Of a DNA stretch of 64,000 nucleotides, positions 24,763 through 34,426 are shown piece by piece (the first letter of the stretch is position 1; each line of letters starts with the position of its first letter). The DNA comes from Fibrobacter succinogenes. Lineage in GTDB: Bacteria > Fibrobacterota > Fibrobacteria > Fibrobacterales > Fibrobacteraceae. The notes under the pieces are model-generated. The model was not told the origin of the DNA, searched no databases, and saw nothing but the letters and a program-made list of their open reading frames with translations. The stretch is from the NCBI GenBank assembly GCA_902800815.1, contig CADCGB010000008.1, positions 57,411 through 121,410 on the forward strand, read 5' to 3'. Position numbers and translations under genes: made by a program.

Positions 24763-24793
24763 CAAAATTAACAAAAATTTACTAACGCGGCAA
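24763..24793 (-). promoter_or_regulatory. Promoter of the small peptide gene
   Basis: On the minus strand TTG (24793-24791), a spacer of 20 nt, and TAATTTTG (24770-24763) match the Bacteroidetes-type -33/-7 layout. Transcription would start near 24757, giving a leader of about 60 nt. Confidence 0.55.
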
Positions 24794-24877
24794 GGGAAAA
24801 AAATATATATATGCGTATTTTTTTTCTTTCTTTTGCACCCAAAAAGGGAAATCCCCGCCGGACAGCCCCGCAAAAAG

Positions 24878-24908
24878 TTGTCTACCCCAGTGAAAATTGG
24901 TATTTTTG
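24878..24908 (+). promoter_or_regulatory. Promoter of batD
   Basis: TTG (24878-24880), spacer of 20 nt, TATTTTTG (24901-24908), then 5 nt to the ATG at 24914. One of the clearest -33/-7 promoters in the window, and predicted to give a leaderless mRNA. Confidence 0.65.
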
Positions 24909-24913
24909 AGGGC

Positions 24914-26722
24914 ATGAAACAGATTATCGTACTATGCCTCGCCCTCGCCACTGCGGCACTGGCCCGGCCTTCCCTGCAACTGGACAGGGAAAGGGTCGAA
25001 GCGGGCAAGACATTCGGTTTACAGCTCGTATTCCCCCTGCAAGAACTCCCCGCCAACCGCGGGAACCTCGCCATCGAAACGCAGAACGGCTTTTCGCTGG
25101 TGGGCCTCGACAGTGCAGACCAGGTAATCCGCCCCAGCATGGAAGACATGTTCAACTCCTTTTTCGGGGGCGGCAACCGCGGCGGCTACAAGGCACGCGT
25201 CTATACCTTCAAGCTCAAGGCACCCAAGAAGACCGGCAGAATCAGCGCCGGGCAGATCTACATGGATATCGACGGGCAAAAGCGCGCCATCTCGGGCGAC
25301 ATTCCCGTTAGCATCCAGCGTTCCTACAGCGACGACGCCCTCACGGTAAGCCTCACCCCGAACAAGAAGTCCATCTACGAGGGTGAACAGTTCTCTGTAA
25401 CACTCGGGTTCCATACCTACGAGCACTTTGAGGGTGGCCTGCAGGCGACCGACATGAACACGGGCAACGACTTTATTGTACACCGTAGCGACCTCGCAAA
25501 CCTCAAGTTTGAACCCGTGGAGGGCAACCGCCGCGAAATGCAGGCGAGTGCCAAGTTTGCATGGCTCAGCCCCACCAAGAGCGGCAACCTGCAGATTCCT
25601 CCGTTCAAGTTCAAGTACGTAAAGCGCGGCGAGCCGAAAATCGTTGAAGAAAACAAGCAGATGGGCGGCATGTCGTTCCATTCGCAGTCCATCAAGCAGG
25701 AATCCATCGACGCGGAAACGCAGACTCCCCCGATCAACATTACCGTAAAGCCGCTCCCCACCGAAGGCAGGCCCGCGGATTTCAGCGGAATGGTGGGCGA
25801 CTACAAGTTCAGCGCCGACTTTGACCGCACCAACCTCAAGGTGGGCGAAGCGCTCACGCTCTCGGTAGACATCAAGGGCGACGGCACCCCCGGCACCATT
25901 ACCGACCCCAAGTTCCCGGACTTCAGCGACTTCCGCTCCGTGCCTCCCGAGAATAACATCAGCAAGAAGGTCGTTGGCAACAAGGTCATTACCAGCAAGA
26001 GCATAAAAGTTTTCCTGTACCCCAAGAAGAAGGGCGAATTCAACGTCCCCGAAATCACGTACAGCTGGTTTAACCCCGCCAAGAAAAAGTACGAGACCGC
26101 AAAGGCGGGCCCCTGGACCATTACCGTCGAGAAGGGCGAAAACGCACCCGAGGCCATTTTCCAGGCACCTGTCGCACAGGGCCCCGCCGCCGTGCAAAAG
26201 CAGGAAATCGAATCCCTCGGGAACGACATACGCTTTATACACGCGGTAAAGGGCAATGCGGAATCCTCGCACCCGCACAGGAGCGTAATGTTCTGGATTA
26301 TATTCCTGGCGGCCATCCCCTTCTACTTCATCGTGACACTCGCGATTCACAGGCACAGGAAACACAGCAGCGATGCGGCCCTGATGCGCAAGGGCAAGGC
26401 CGACAAGATGCTCAAGGCAAGGTTTGCAAATGCACGAGCCGCACTCCAGAAGGGCGACGCAAAGGCACTCTATGCGGCACTCGAGAACGGGCTCATCGAT
26501 TACCTGAGCGACAAGACCAACCTAGAATTCAAGGGCATGACGCGCCCGCAAATGAAGGATGAACTTGCGAAACTCGGCGTGAACGCAGAGACCATTGCGG
26601 CCATCGACAGCTGGCTCGAAAAATGCGCGTTCGCAAGGTTCGCCCCGGTGAACCCCTCCGCCGAGGAGCAGAAGAAGATGCTCGAGGATGTAGAAAAATT
26701 GTGCGAAGGACTTAAGGTGTAA
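24914..26722 (+). CDS. batD: BatD family protein (aerotolerance operon type)
   Basis: 602 residues: signal peptide (1-18, ALA/R), tandem beta-rich domains with the BatD signature (RERVEAGKTFGLQLVF ... ISAGQIYMDIDG; KVGEALTLSVDIKGDGTPGTI), then one transmembrane helix near 458-480 and a cytoplasmic helical C-terminus. BatD proteins belong to MoxR/Bat clusters with VWA proteins BatA and BatB; their molecular role is unclear although they affect stress tolerance. Glycine-rich FFGGGNRGG lies near residue 85. Only batE follows, so the operon is split from any batA/batB. The start is set by the promoter spacing. Confidence 0.85.
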   Translation: MKQIIVLCLALATAALARPSLQLDRERVEAGKTFGLQLVFPLQELPANRGNLAIETQNGFSLVGLDSADQVIRPSMEDMFNSFFGGGNRGGYKARVYTFKLKAPKKTGRISAGQIYMDIDGQKRAISGDIPVSIQRSYSDDALTVSLTPNKKSIYEGEQFSVTLGFHTYEHFEGGLQATDMNTGNDFIVHRSDLANLKFEPVEGNRREMQASAKFAWLSPTKSGNLQIPPFKFKYVKRGEPKIVEENKQMGGMSFHSQSIKQESIDAETQTPPINITVKPLPTEGRPADFSGMVGDYKFSADFDRTNLKVGEALTLSVDIKGDGTPGTITDPKFPDFSDFRSVPPENNISKKVVGNKVITSKSIKVFLYPKKKGEFNVPEITYSWFNPAKKKYETAKAGPWTITVEKGENAPEAIFQAPVAQGPAAVQKQEIESLGNDIRFIHAVKGNAESSHPHRSVMFWIIFLAAIPFYFIVTLAIHRHRKHSSDAALMRKGKADKMLKARFANARAALQKGDAKALYAALENGLIDYLSDKTNLEFKGMTRPQMKDELAKLGVNAETIAAIDSWLEKCAFARFAPVNPSAEEQKKMLEDVEKLCEGLKV

Positions 26723-26726
26723 TAAG

Positions 26727-27497
26727 ATGCTTATGAAAAAGGTTTTGTTTATCTTATTTGCAGTCGCGGTATCATTCGGTTCGGCATTTGCCGCCGAAAA
26801 GTGCCCAGGCATCGAGGCCGGCACCAAGGCCTACAACGAGAGCGATTTCGAGCGCGCTATCGACGAATGGCGCACCTGCGTCGACAACGGCATGGAAGAC
26901 GCCGACCTCTACTACAACCTCGCGAACGCCTATTTCCGTAACGGCAAGCTCGGGTTCTCCATCTTCTACTACAAGCAGGCGCTCCGTCTGCGTGCTACCG
27001 ATGACGATATCCTGCACAACCTCAAGTACGCGCAGGCCATGACCCGCGACAAGGTGGAAGAAGACGAAGAAGAAAACCCCATCCTCACCGGGCTATTCAA
27101 GGCTCACCATGCGCTCTCCCTCAAGGCGCAGCTATTCGTGCTACTCACCCTCTTCTGGATTATAGCCCTCGTGCTTATCGCCCGCAAGGTCGTTATCGGT
27201 GAAACCCGCAAAAACATCTGTACAGGCATCGTATTTGCGCTCACAACCGTCTTCTGCATTATCGGGGCAAGCGCCGCCTATAAGGTAATCGTCCTCGAAA
27301 CCGAAATTACCGGCGTGGTAACTGCGGCAGATGCCGACGTGACAAGTGCCCCGAGCGACAAGTCGCAGACGCTCAACACGCTTTCCGAAGGCACTTCCTT
27401 CGAGGTGATTTCCGTGCAGGGGAACTTCGCCGAAATCCGCCTCGGCGAAAAGATCAAGGGCTTCGTGAAACTCTCCGAAGTAGGCATTGTGAAGTAA
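26727..27497 (+). CDS. batE: BatE family TPR/SH3 membrane protein
   Basis: 256 residues: signal peptide or anchor (1-23), TPR motifs (about 28-100; ADLYYNLANAYFRNGKLGFSIFYYKQALRL), two transmembrane helices (about 130-150 and 163-185) and a C-terminal bacterial SH3-like domain (about 195-256). This is the BatE layout. It begins 5 bp after batD, so it is co-transcribed and probably acts with BatD in the periplasm or inner membrane. A second in-frame ATG (MKKV) 6 nt downstream is an equally possible start. Confidence 0.82.
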   Translation: MLMKKVLFILFAVAVSFGSAFAAEKCPGIEAGTKAYNESDFERAIDEWRTCVDNGMEDADLYYNLANAYFRNGKLGFSIFYYKQALRLRATDDDILHNLKYAQAMTRDKVEEDEEENPILTGLFKAHHALSLKAQLFVLLTLFWIIALVLIARKVVIGETRKNICTGIVFALTTVFCIIGASAAYKVIVLETEITGVVTAADADVTSAPSDKSQTLNTLSEGTSFEVISVQGNFAEIRLGEKIKGFVKLSEVGIVK

Positions 27498-27543
27498 AAA
27501 AGTCATCCTGGGACTGAAAGTCCCGGGATCCATACATTGACAC
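27498..27543. repeat. Hairpin repeat between convergent batE and sprA
   Basis: GTCATCCTGGGACT-gaaa-GTCCCGGGATCC forms a stem and carries the GGATGAC-type word (as GTCATCC) found in several other intergenic regions here. It may serve as a bidirectional transcription end, though no strong T run is present. Confidence 0.45.
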
Positions 27544-30500
27544 TTAGTTAAACTTCAGCAGCAACGCGATTTCGAACTGCAGTATCTGACGCAGGTGCGG
27601 AGTCTCGTCGTCCAGTTTCTCGTGAATCTGGCGGTACTCGATGTAGCTGCTCATCGACGCCATCTTGTTGAACTGGTAGCTTGCACTCGGGCGGATAAAC
27701 CACTCATGCGTACGTGAAGGCACGGTGCGGTCCGAAAGCGTCAGCTCGGGCTTGTACACGGTATTGGGCACATCGACGCCGGAATCGAAATTCCACTGCT
27801 TGTAAATGCCGTCGGTACCGCTTTCCTTGTTCCACATGTTGTAGTTCTTGTCGACCGGCGTGTATTCCTTGCGGATAGTCTTATTGTAGTCGTAGCCCGC
27901 AGTGAGTTTCAAGTCCACATTGTTCTCAAGCTTGAAGTACCATTTCCAGAACTGGAACCCCTTCTTGAGCTTGAGCGGGTACGATATAGTAAAGTCATCG
28001 CCGATATTAAACGCGAAGTCATTGTACAGCGCGGTATGGATCCAGGGCGTGTTCCAGAAGTAGTCCGTGGTATCGGCGATGTTGCCGAGCGAGTCGGGCC
28101 AGCACGGAAGCCCGATAACTTCTTCCTTCGGGCGCCTGTCCGTAGTCTCGATCTTGAGGCGCACAGCGTTCTCTACCTTCAGGTTGCTCTGCGTGAGGAA
28201 CGTGATGCGAACGAGCGGGTTGAAGTTAATCTGGTGCGACCAGGAGTCTTCTGCACTCTGGAACGGCTTGACGCTCGTGGTACGCGTGTAGTCGAAACGG
28301 TGGACTGTGCTCACGCTCCTGAAACTATTCAGGAACGATATACGCTGGGCAAAGTTCGGCACCGTCACGCCAACGCCAATCTTCGGCCACACCGTGGTGG
28401 TATCGATATACAGCGGATACTCACGGGACTGCGAGAAGTCCTCCTTCCACTGCAAATCACCCGTAATGCCGATATCCCAGATGGGGAGCGTGATACCCGT
28501 ACCAATCTGGAAGCTGCGCGATACCGCATGGCGGAAGTTGCCCTGGTACACGAGCGTATCGACATCCCTGTTGCGGTACTGCCCGAACTTTTCGAAGTCT
28601 CCGCGCGAGGTAAGCCCCATGTCGCCCGAAACAATATTCCACAACCCGCGATTGCGGTAGCCGTTACCGATACCGAGACCATAGAGGTAGTACTGGAACG
28701 GAGTCACGCCCTGCTGTTCGTACAGCTGAGCCAGCGTAAAGTTTTCGCCCAAGGTGTTGGTACTCGCAGCCCAGTTAAATCTAATTTCGCGCCACTTGAT
28801 TTTCTCTACCGCGCTTACCGCCTTCGATTCCTTGCCAAAGAGCTTCAGGAAATCGACAATCTTGAATGTCGGACTGAACTCAAAGCGGTTGGTCTGCGAT
28901 ATGGTCCAGTAGTTCTTCTCGAGGCTCTTCTGGTCCATAAAGTCAAAGTTGTCGGGAATAGTCTTCTGCTGGTTAAAGTCAGAAGTATAGGCCATGTTAA
29001 ACGGCAGGAACGGCACCAGTCGCGGGTTGAAGTTCACCTTGAACTGTTGCGTGCGGGAACGTTCGTTCCTCAGAATGCCGTAGGACTTGCCGTACTCGCG
29101 GGTGCCCACGCTGTCCACCTTGTAGAACGTGGTGGAGTCGTAACGGATCTCGTAGGAATCCGGGTTCGACATATCAATCGCCATCGGCTGCCCGTTTTCA
29201 TCCTTCTTCGCGATGGTATCGGTCGGGATAATCACGAGGCTGTCGCGGGACACATACACCTTCCTGTCGGTATGGTCGTAGTCAAACACGTAGCCGCTCG
29301 CAAACAACCCGCCTTCTTCAGGAGTAAAGAAGTTCTCCTTCACAAAGCCCTCACGGTCACCGCCACCATACATATCACGCTTGATGTTCAGGGAGTAACT
29401 TGTAGAAAGGAACGAGAGGATATTCCAGCGCATATTCAGCTTGTGGTTCAAATCCGCCGTGTAGGTTACCACCTTGTCCACCTGCGGTTCCACAAAGTCC
29501 GGATCGCGCACCTGGTTCACGTAGCGAACGTAGTTGAAGTCGAACAATGTCACGTCGAAGGTCTGCGGCCACGGTTCAAACTCCGTCTTGGCCAAGGCTT
29601 TCAGGAAGCTGTTCTCGGACTTCGCGAGAGATTCGAACGGCTTGAACTTGAAGAGACTGAACGTCCCCAACTTGTACTCGAGTATCGTGTGGTAAGAATA
29701 CGTGGAATCCGACGCAGTCGTCGCGCGCCCCTCGGACTGCCGGTACGAATAGCTCGCCGCAGGGCGTTCGAGGAATATCTGCGTGAGCGCCTCGCCCACC
29801 TTGGAATCGACCGCCTTGTAGTTCTTGCTATAGCTGATGCTGAAGTTCTTCTCGCGGACGTAGGACTGGTAGCCCTTCGACTGCGCATCGTCCCTGAGTT
29901 CCTGTTCCTTCTTGTCCTTCGTCACGGCAAGTTCTGCCTGGAACATGTCCTTCGTGAGTTCGCCGAAGCTGCTGCGGTCAAGCGTCAAGTCATCGGAAGG
30001 CTTCATGTATGGGCGCTTCGTGGTGCTCCTGTAACCGAGGCTCATCGGGATATGGAACCCGAGGCTATCGGCGAGGAACTTGTTCAAACTAAGGGTAATG
30101 TCACCCGAAACATCGAGCTGCGATGCGGCCTGCGAAAGCTTGGGCTTCGGCGAACCACCCGTAGTCGAGAGTGTTGCAAACGCCCCATCCTGGTAGCGCA
30201 CCGCACCCGAAACAGAAAGGAAGTCCGCGAAGTTCACCTGTGCGGAGGTACGCGCCGCATAACCCCATTCCGTATCCATGTCCGAAAGGCGCAAGTCGTC
30301 AATCCAGAAGGTACCCTCAAGGTCTGCCGCAGAGGCATTGGAATCCGCGATAATCACGAAACGCATCCAGTCGATGCTCGTGACGGTCGGGTTACCCACC
30401 AGGCGCAACCTCTCCTCGCGTTCGCCACCGAGTTCCTTCACCACGGGTTCCACAAACGGCGGGCGGCGCCCCTGCTTCAGGTCCGAGAAATCAGAGACGT

Positions 30501-33500
30501 TCATCGCAAATGCGTTTGCAAGCCAGTTCTGTTCGTGGCAGTCCTGTTCGCGTTCCGCAGAAGTAGAATCATACTTTACCGGGCGGAAACTCCATTCGTA
30601 GTAGTCGCTCGAACCATCCAGCGAGCCGGAGCCGAACTGGAAGGCAAAGCGCACGGGGACCTTGTCCGCCTTCGTCACGTAATGGATTTCCATCTTCAGC
30701 GACTTGTACGAGGAAAGGTCCTTCTTGTCGGTCTCGAATATTCGCGTCACGCCCACTTCCTGTCCCGGATTCATGTTGTGGTAGTCAAGCACCAGGGCAG
30801 TCTCTTTCAGTGGCGCGTTCGTCTCGGAGTCACGTTCCGTCTTGGTGTTCGGGCTCTTGAAATACGTGTTCGCGTTCTCGCGGCTATTGATGGTCGAGAC
30901 CCTCACGTAGGTGGTGTCAGTCGCGCCCACCGATTCCGAAACAGAAGTCTCGATTCCGTTCACACTAACAATCTGCGAATTCTCGGTCGAAGATGTCTTG
31001 TAGAAGTCGGCAACGGTCGTTTCTTCCCAGGCATTCCCCACCACGGCAAGGCCAACAATCTGCACCTTCGCCTCGGCGACACCCGGATTGAGCTTGCCCA
31101 TCCAGAGCCTGGTAAAGAGCGACTGCGCAAGGATAGACTTGTAGTCGCTACCCGCAGAAGACACAACCGTATCGTACTGGTTCAGCGGAATGCGCCACTT
31201 GCGCCATCCGTTCTTCAGCTTTTCGAAATGGGCCTCGTTCGTATCCGAAAGGTCAATGCGGTAACGCACGAAGTTGATGTCGGTATCAAGCGAACCGTTC
31301 TTGTTGATGTCTTCGGTATCGTACGTACGTTCACCGGAGTTGTTCTCGGTTCCGTTGATGGTTACCGGCGGGTCACTGTCATCGTCCAGGTCATCATTGA
31401 AGTTATCAAGCGCGATATCCGTCGTGGGGCCAGAATTGGTGGAGTTCCTCACACTCGAAATACATTCCGACGTACGGCAGTCCCAGACCAGGCGCTCTTC
31501 CTCGTCGCCCGTCGCAGCATCGAGGCCCCTATCGTGCAGGGCCGTCGTGGAGCCCAGGTCGTTTTCGCCATCGTACTCGCCGTTCGGCGCATGACCGTTA
31601 ATAGGAATATCTTCACTCACCTGGCCCAGATCAAGGAACAAGGAACCCACGTTACCGCGAGCCACCACCTCGATGTACTTCATCTCGCTCAGGTCCTGGT
31701 AGTACGCGCTGTTCGGGCGCATCACGCCACCCCAAGAGTTACCCACCAGGTTGTCGTTCGCACGCAGCGTCATCTTGAGCACGGTCAGGTGCTGGTTATC
31801 CACATCGGAGTTACCCACGTTCGGGTAGATGTACTTGTAGAGTTCCGTATTGTTGCTGTGCCAGATGAACTCGCCCTTGTGCTTGTAGTTCTGGCTCTCG
31901 ATATAGGTCGAAGCATCGTCGCTCGTACCGCCCGGAGGCGATGCATGGTACCAAGAAAGTCTTGAAAGCGGGTACGTGAGGCCGTTTGTCGTCGTCTCAA
32001 AATCTTCCACCAGCGCTTCGGCATCGTCGCTCGTGTTCGCATTGTGGCGGCTACCCGCAAATTCGGCCTCGAACCGCCAGCTGGACTTAGCCTCGGTCTC
32101 GATGCCCGGAATCTTGTTCACGAGGTCGGTTAGAGCCTGCACCGTATCTTGCAGGCGCAGGTTCATGCCCCACAGCACGCTGGAGAACGGTTCGTTACCG
32201 AGGGTCGGGGTCTTTGCCGTAGTGCTCTGGCTCTTGTACAATGCGGTAATGCCGAAGAGAGAACCCGTACCGAAGCCGTAACGTTCCAGCGGGAGTTCCG
32301 CACGCGCACCGAGCAACAGCTTGTTGTCGATCTCGAACAGCGGTTCGCATTCGAAGGTGACCTTGATTTCCTTATTCGGGTCGAGTGCACGTTCGCTCAA
32401 GAGTTCAATCTGGCCAAGCTCGTAGTTCACCTCGTAGTCAGTACCGCGAGTAAGCACGGTGGAACCGGCAGTCAGCTTTTCGGTGCCCGGCGAAATATCC
32501 ATACAGCTAGAGCCGCTCACGGAGTAGCTCGAGTTCGGGTCACGCACGCTAATCGTGGAACTACGGCGCTTGCCCACCGACTCAAAGTAGAACTGGCTCG
32601 TGTAGCGATTCAGGTTGTATACCGGGAGCGAGTAGAGCTGAGCCACCACGTTCGAGGAATCCAAGTTGCGCAACGGTTCCAAGCAGTTCTGGCGGGCACG
32701 CTCGATTGCGTTAGACCCGGAGTATTCCGAGAGAGGCTTACACGGGAGCCACATCTCGCCGGTGTAGTTACCGCTCGCATCCTTCTTGAATATCGTCGCA
32801 TCGCTTACCAGCGGGCTACCCGTAGTCGTGTCCGCGATACCGAGCGTCTTGAGGTACGTACCCGCAACGCCCGACTTGTTCTTCATGCGCAATACAAAGT
32901 TCGATGCGCTCGCATCCGTAATGCCGATGGCGTACACGTTACGGAGCATAAGCTTGTTGATGTCCGTCAGTTCGGCAAGCTCCGCATCCCACTGGATAAG
33001 CACTATCTTTGCCCCGTGGTTCATCGTGGTACCCACGCGGTCCGTGCCGTCGTTACTCCAGAGGGCGGCAAGCAACGTCGTGCGGGTCACGCCGTTCACC
33101 TTCAGTATACCCGTCTTCTGGTCATAACTGAACTCGCTCGCCGGGATTTCCACCATGCGTTCGACAGTCTTCTCGATGGTCTTGCCCGAGGGCGTCTTGT
33201 ACATGACCTTGACATCGCGCCACACGTCGTTCTTGTTGTTGAGAGCGCTCCTCTTGAACAGCTTGAGGCCCGTCGCCGGGTAACTCGACGTAGTACGGCC
33301 CGCGATGGCCGCATCTACATAGGCACTCCTCGCCTCATGGTTCAAGAAGAAGTAGCGGTATGCCACGAACTGCTTGTCGAGCATCTGGAATTCCGTGGTG
33401 GTTTCCGATGCATTGATGGTGTATTCTTCCTGGCTTCCGCCATCCTGCGAGGCGATAGTCGTGAGCCTCCAGTCACCCAGTTTCCAGTCAGCCTTGATAC

Positions 33501-34413
33501 CGAACAGGCCCTGGTGGTTTTCGGAATAACCCGTAAGTTCCGTACCGGTGAGCGAGAGCGATGTAGTACCCGCTTCCACGCGCTGCAGTATGTAGTCCTC
33601 GAACTCGTCCTTGTACGATTCCTCGTACACCACGCGCACCTGGTTCTGCACGCCAAGTCCGCTTTCCACGTTATTGATTTCGACCGTCACGTACGGGCCA
33701 ATCTTGCCCTTCACCATGAAGCTCGGTTCGTAATCGAGCGAAGGAGACGGCCACAGGCTCGTCTTGGTACTGCCTTCCGCATCGTCAATCTCGCCATAGC
33801 CCTTCAGGCGCACGTTCATGGTCCCCTGGAGCATCAGCTTGGGCTTGTCGAACCCGAAGGTCTTCATCCATGCAGGCATGTTCACCGGGATGGTGATGTC
33901 GAACATCGAGCCCGTCTCGGGCGCCTCGTAGCCGCCGTCGCGCTGGCCAATAAGGCTATTGAGCCACAAGTTCTTGCGACCCACGTCGTACATGTCAGCC
34001 ACGTAGTCGGTAAGTTCGGGGTAGTGCGCCGTCCAGAGCGTAGTCGTATCTCGCGACACAGAGTTCACGCGCTTCTCGCTCACGTCGAGTTCACGCGTCG
34101 CCATGTTAATCTCGTGGTCGAACACCTGGCCCTTCGTCTCCTTCATCAGGCGGGGCGATGCGCCCACGCCCCCGAACGGGAGCAGGCTGTTCAGCGGGTT
34201 CGACGATGCCGGCAGCGGGAAGTACTGGAGGGTCGGCTGCCACTCGGTTTCGGCCGGGTCCGGAGCCTCTTCTGCTTCGGCATTTTCGGGTTCGCCTGCA
34301 GAGGCGGAAACGCTCACGGGAGCATCTCCCTGAGACCACGCGATACCGAATGCCGTTAGGCACAAGGCAACAAAACCCGACAGGGTTCTATGTAAGAACC
34401 TTTTCAAAAGCAA
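27544..34413 (-). CDS. sprA: SprA/Sov-type outer-membrane translocon of the type IX secretion system
   Basis: About 2289 residues, the size typical of SprA, the giant beta-barrel through which T9SS cargo crosses the outer membrane. Seen: signal peptide (about 5-29), GLFGIKADWKLGDW with SQEEYTINASE, the LVEDFETTTNG region before a long ligand-binding-like segment, and amphipathic strands ending in a short aromatic C-terminus (LLLKFN). No ATG or GTG exists near the N-terminus; the second of three TTG codons (34413) lies exactly 5 nt after TATTTTGT, the same spacing as leaderless starts elsewhere here. The nearby mannanases carry T9SS-like tails. Convergent with batE. Confidence 0.88.
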   Translation of the reverse strand: MLLKRFLHRTLSGFVALCLTAFGIAWSQGDAPVSVSASAGEPENAEAEEAPDPAETEWQPTLQYFPLPASSNPLNSLLPFGGVGASPRLMKETKGQVFDHEINMATRELDVSEKRVNSVSRDTTTLWTAHYPELTDYVADMYDVGRKNLWLNSLIGQRDGGYEAPETGSMFDITIPVNMPAWMKTFGFDKPKLMLQGTMNVRLKGYGEIDDAEGSTKTSLWPSPSLDYEPSFMVKGKIGPYVTVEINNVESGLGVQNQVRVVYEESYKDEFEDYILQRVEAGTTSLSLTGTELTGYSENHQGLFGIKADWKLGDWRLTTIASQDGGSQEEYTINASETTTEFQMLDKQFVAYRYFFLNHEARSAYVDAAIAGRTTSSYPATGLKLFKRSALNNKNDVWRDVKVMYKTPSGKTIEKTVERMVEIPASEFSYDQKTGILKVNGVTRTTLLAALWSNDGTDRVGTTMNHGAKIVLIQWDAELAELTDINKLMLRNVYAIGITDASASNFVLRMKNKSGVAGTYLKTLGIADTTTGSPLVSDATIFKKDASGNYTGEMWLPCKPLSEYSGSNAIERARQNCLEPLRNLDSSNVVAQLYSLPVYNLNRYTSQFYFESVGKRRSSTISVRDPNSSYSVSGSSCMDISPGTEKLTAGSTVLTRGTDYEVNYELGQIELLSERALDPNKEIKVTFECEPLFEIDNKLLLGARAELPLERYGFGTGSLFGITALYKSQSTTAKTPTLGNEPFSSVLWGMNLRLQDTVQALTDLVNKIPGIETEAKSSWRFEAEFAGSRHNANTSDDAEALVEDFETTTNGLTYPLSRLSWYHASPPGGTSDDASTYIESQNYKHKGEFIWHSNNTELYKYIYPNVGNSDVDNQHLTVLKMTLRANDNLVGNSWGGVMRPNSAYYQDLSEMKYIEVVARGNVGSLFLDLGQVSEDIPINGHAPNGEYDGENDLGSTTALHDRGLDAATGDEEERLVWDCRTSECISSVRNSTNSGPTTDIALDNFNDDLDDDSDPPVTINGTENNSGERTYDTEDINKNGSLDTDINFVRYRIDLSDTNEAHFEKLKNGWRKWRIPLNQYDTVVSSAGSDYKSILAQSLFTRLWMGKLNPGVAEAKVQIVGLAVVGNAWEETTVADFYKTSSTENSQIVSVNGIETSVSESVGATDTTYVRVSTINSRENANTYFKSPNTKTERDSETNAPLKETALVLDYHNMNPGQEVGVTRIFETDKKDLSSYKSLKMEIHYVTKADKVPVRFAFQFGSGSLDGSSDYYEWSFRPVKYDSTSAEREQDCHEQNWLANAFAMNVSDFSDLKQGRRPPFVEPVVKELGGEREERLRLVGNPTVTSIDWMRFVIIADSNASAADLEGTFWIDDLRLSDMDTEWGYAARTSAQVNFADFLSVSGAVRYQDGAFATLSTTGGSPKPKLSQAASQLDVSGDITLSLNKFLADSLGFHIPMSLGYRSTTKRPYMKPSDDLTLDRSSFGELTKDMFQAELAVTKDKKEQELRDDAQSKGYQSYVREKNFSISYSKNYKAVDSKVGEALTQIFLERPAASYSYRQSEGRATTASDSTYSYHTILEYKLGTFSLFKFKPFESLAKSENSFLKALAKTEFEPWPQTFDVTLFDFNYVRYVNQVRDPDFVEPQVDKVVTYTADLNHKLNMRWNILSFLSTSYSLNIKRDMYGGGDREGFVKENFFTPEEGGLFASGYVFDYDHTDRKVYVSRDSLVIIPTDTIAKKDENGQPMAIDMSNPDSYEIRYDSTTFYKVDSVGTREYGKSYGILRNERSRTQQFKVNFNPRLVPFLPFNMAYTSDFNQQKTIPDNFDFMDQKSLEKNYWTISQTNRFEFSPTFKIVDFLKLFGKESKAVSAVEKIKWREIRFNWAASTNTLGENFTLAQLYEQQGVTPFQYYLYGLGIGNGYRNRGLWNIVSGDMGLTSRGDFEKFGQYRNRDVDTLVYQGNFRHAVSRSFQIGTGITLPIWDIGITGDLQWKEDFSQSREYPLYIDTTTVWPKIGVGVTVPNFAQRISFLNSFRSVSTVHRFDYTRTTSVKPFQSAEDSWSHQINFNPLVRITFLTQSNLKVENAVRLKIETTDRRPKEEVIGLPCWPDSLGNIADTTDYFWNTPWIHTALYNDFAFNIGDDFTISYPLKLKKGFQFWKWYFKLENNVDLKLTAGYDYNKTIRKEYTPVDKNYNMWNKESGTDGIYKQWNFDSGVDVPNTVYKPELTLSDRTVPSRTHEWFIRPSASYQFNKMASMSSYIEYRQIHEKLDDETPHLRQILQFEIALLLKFN

Positions 34414-34418
34414 CAATC

Positions 34419-34426
34419 ACAAAATA
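34419..34426 (-). promoter_or_regulatory. -7 element of sprA
   Basis: TATTTTGT on the minus strand ends 5 nt before the TTG at 34413. A TTTG lies 16 nt upstream. No ribosome-binding site is seen. Confidence 0.45.

Noticed and set aside
28036..31965. 1309-codon open frame opposite sprA
   Set aside because: Antisense shadow of sprA; the protein is rich in Arg, His and Val, typical of reading the complement of a GC-rich gene, and has no recognisable motif.
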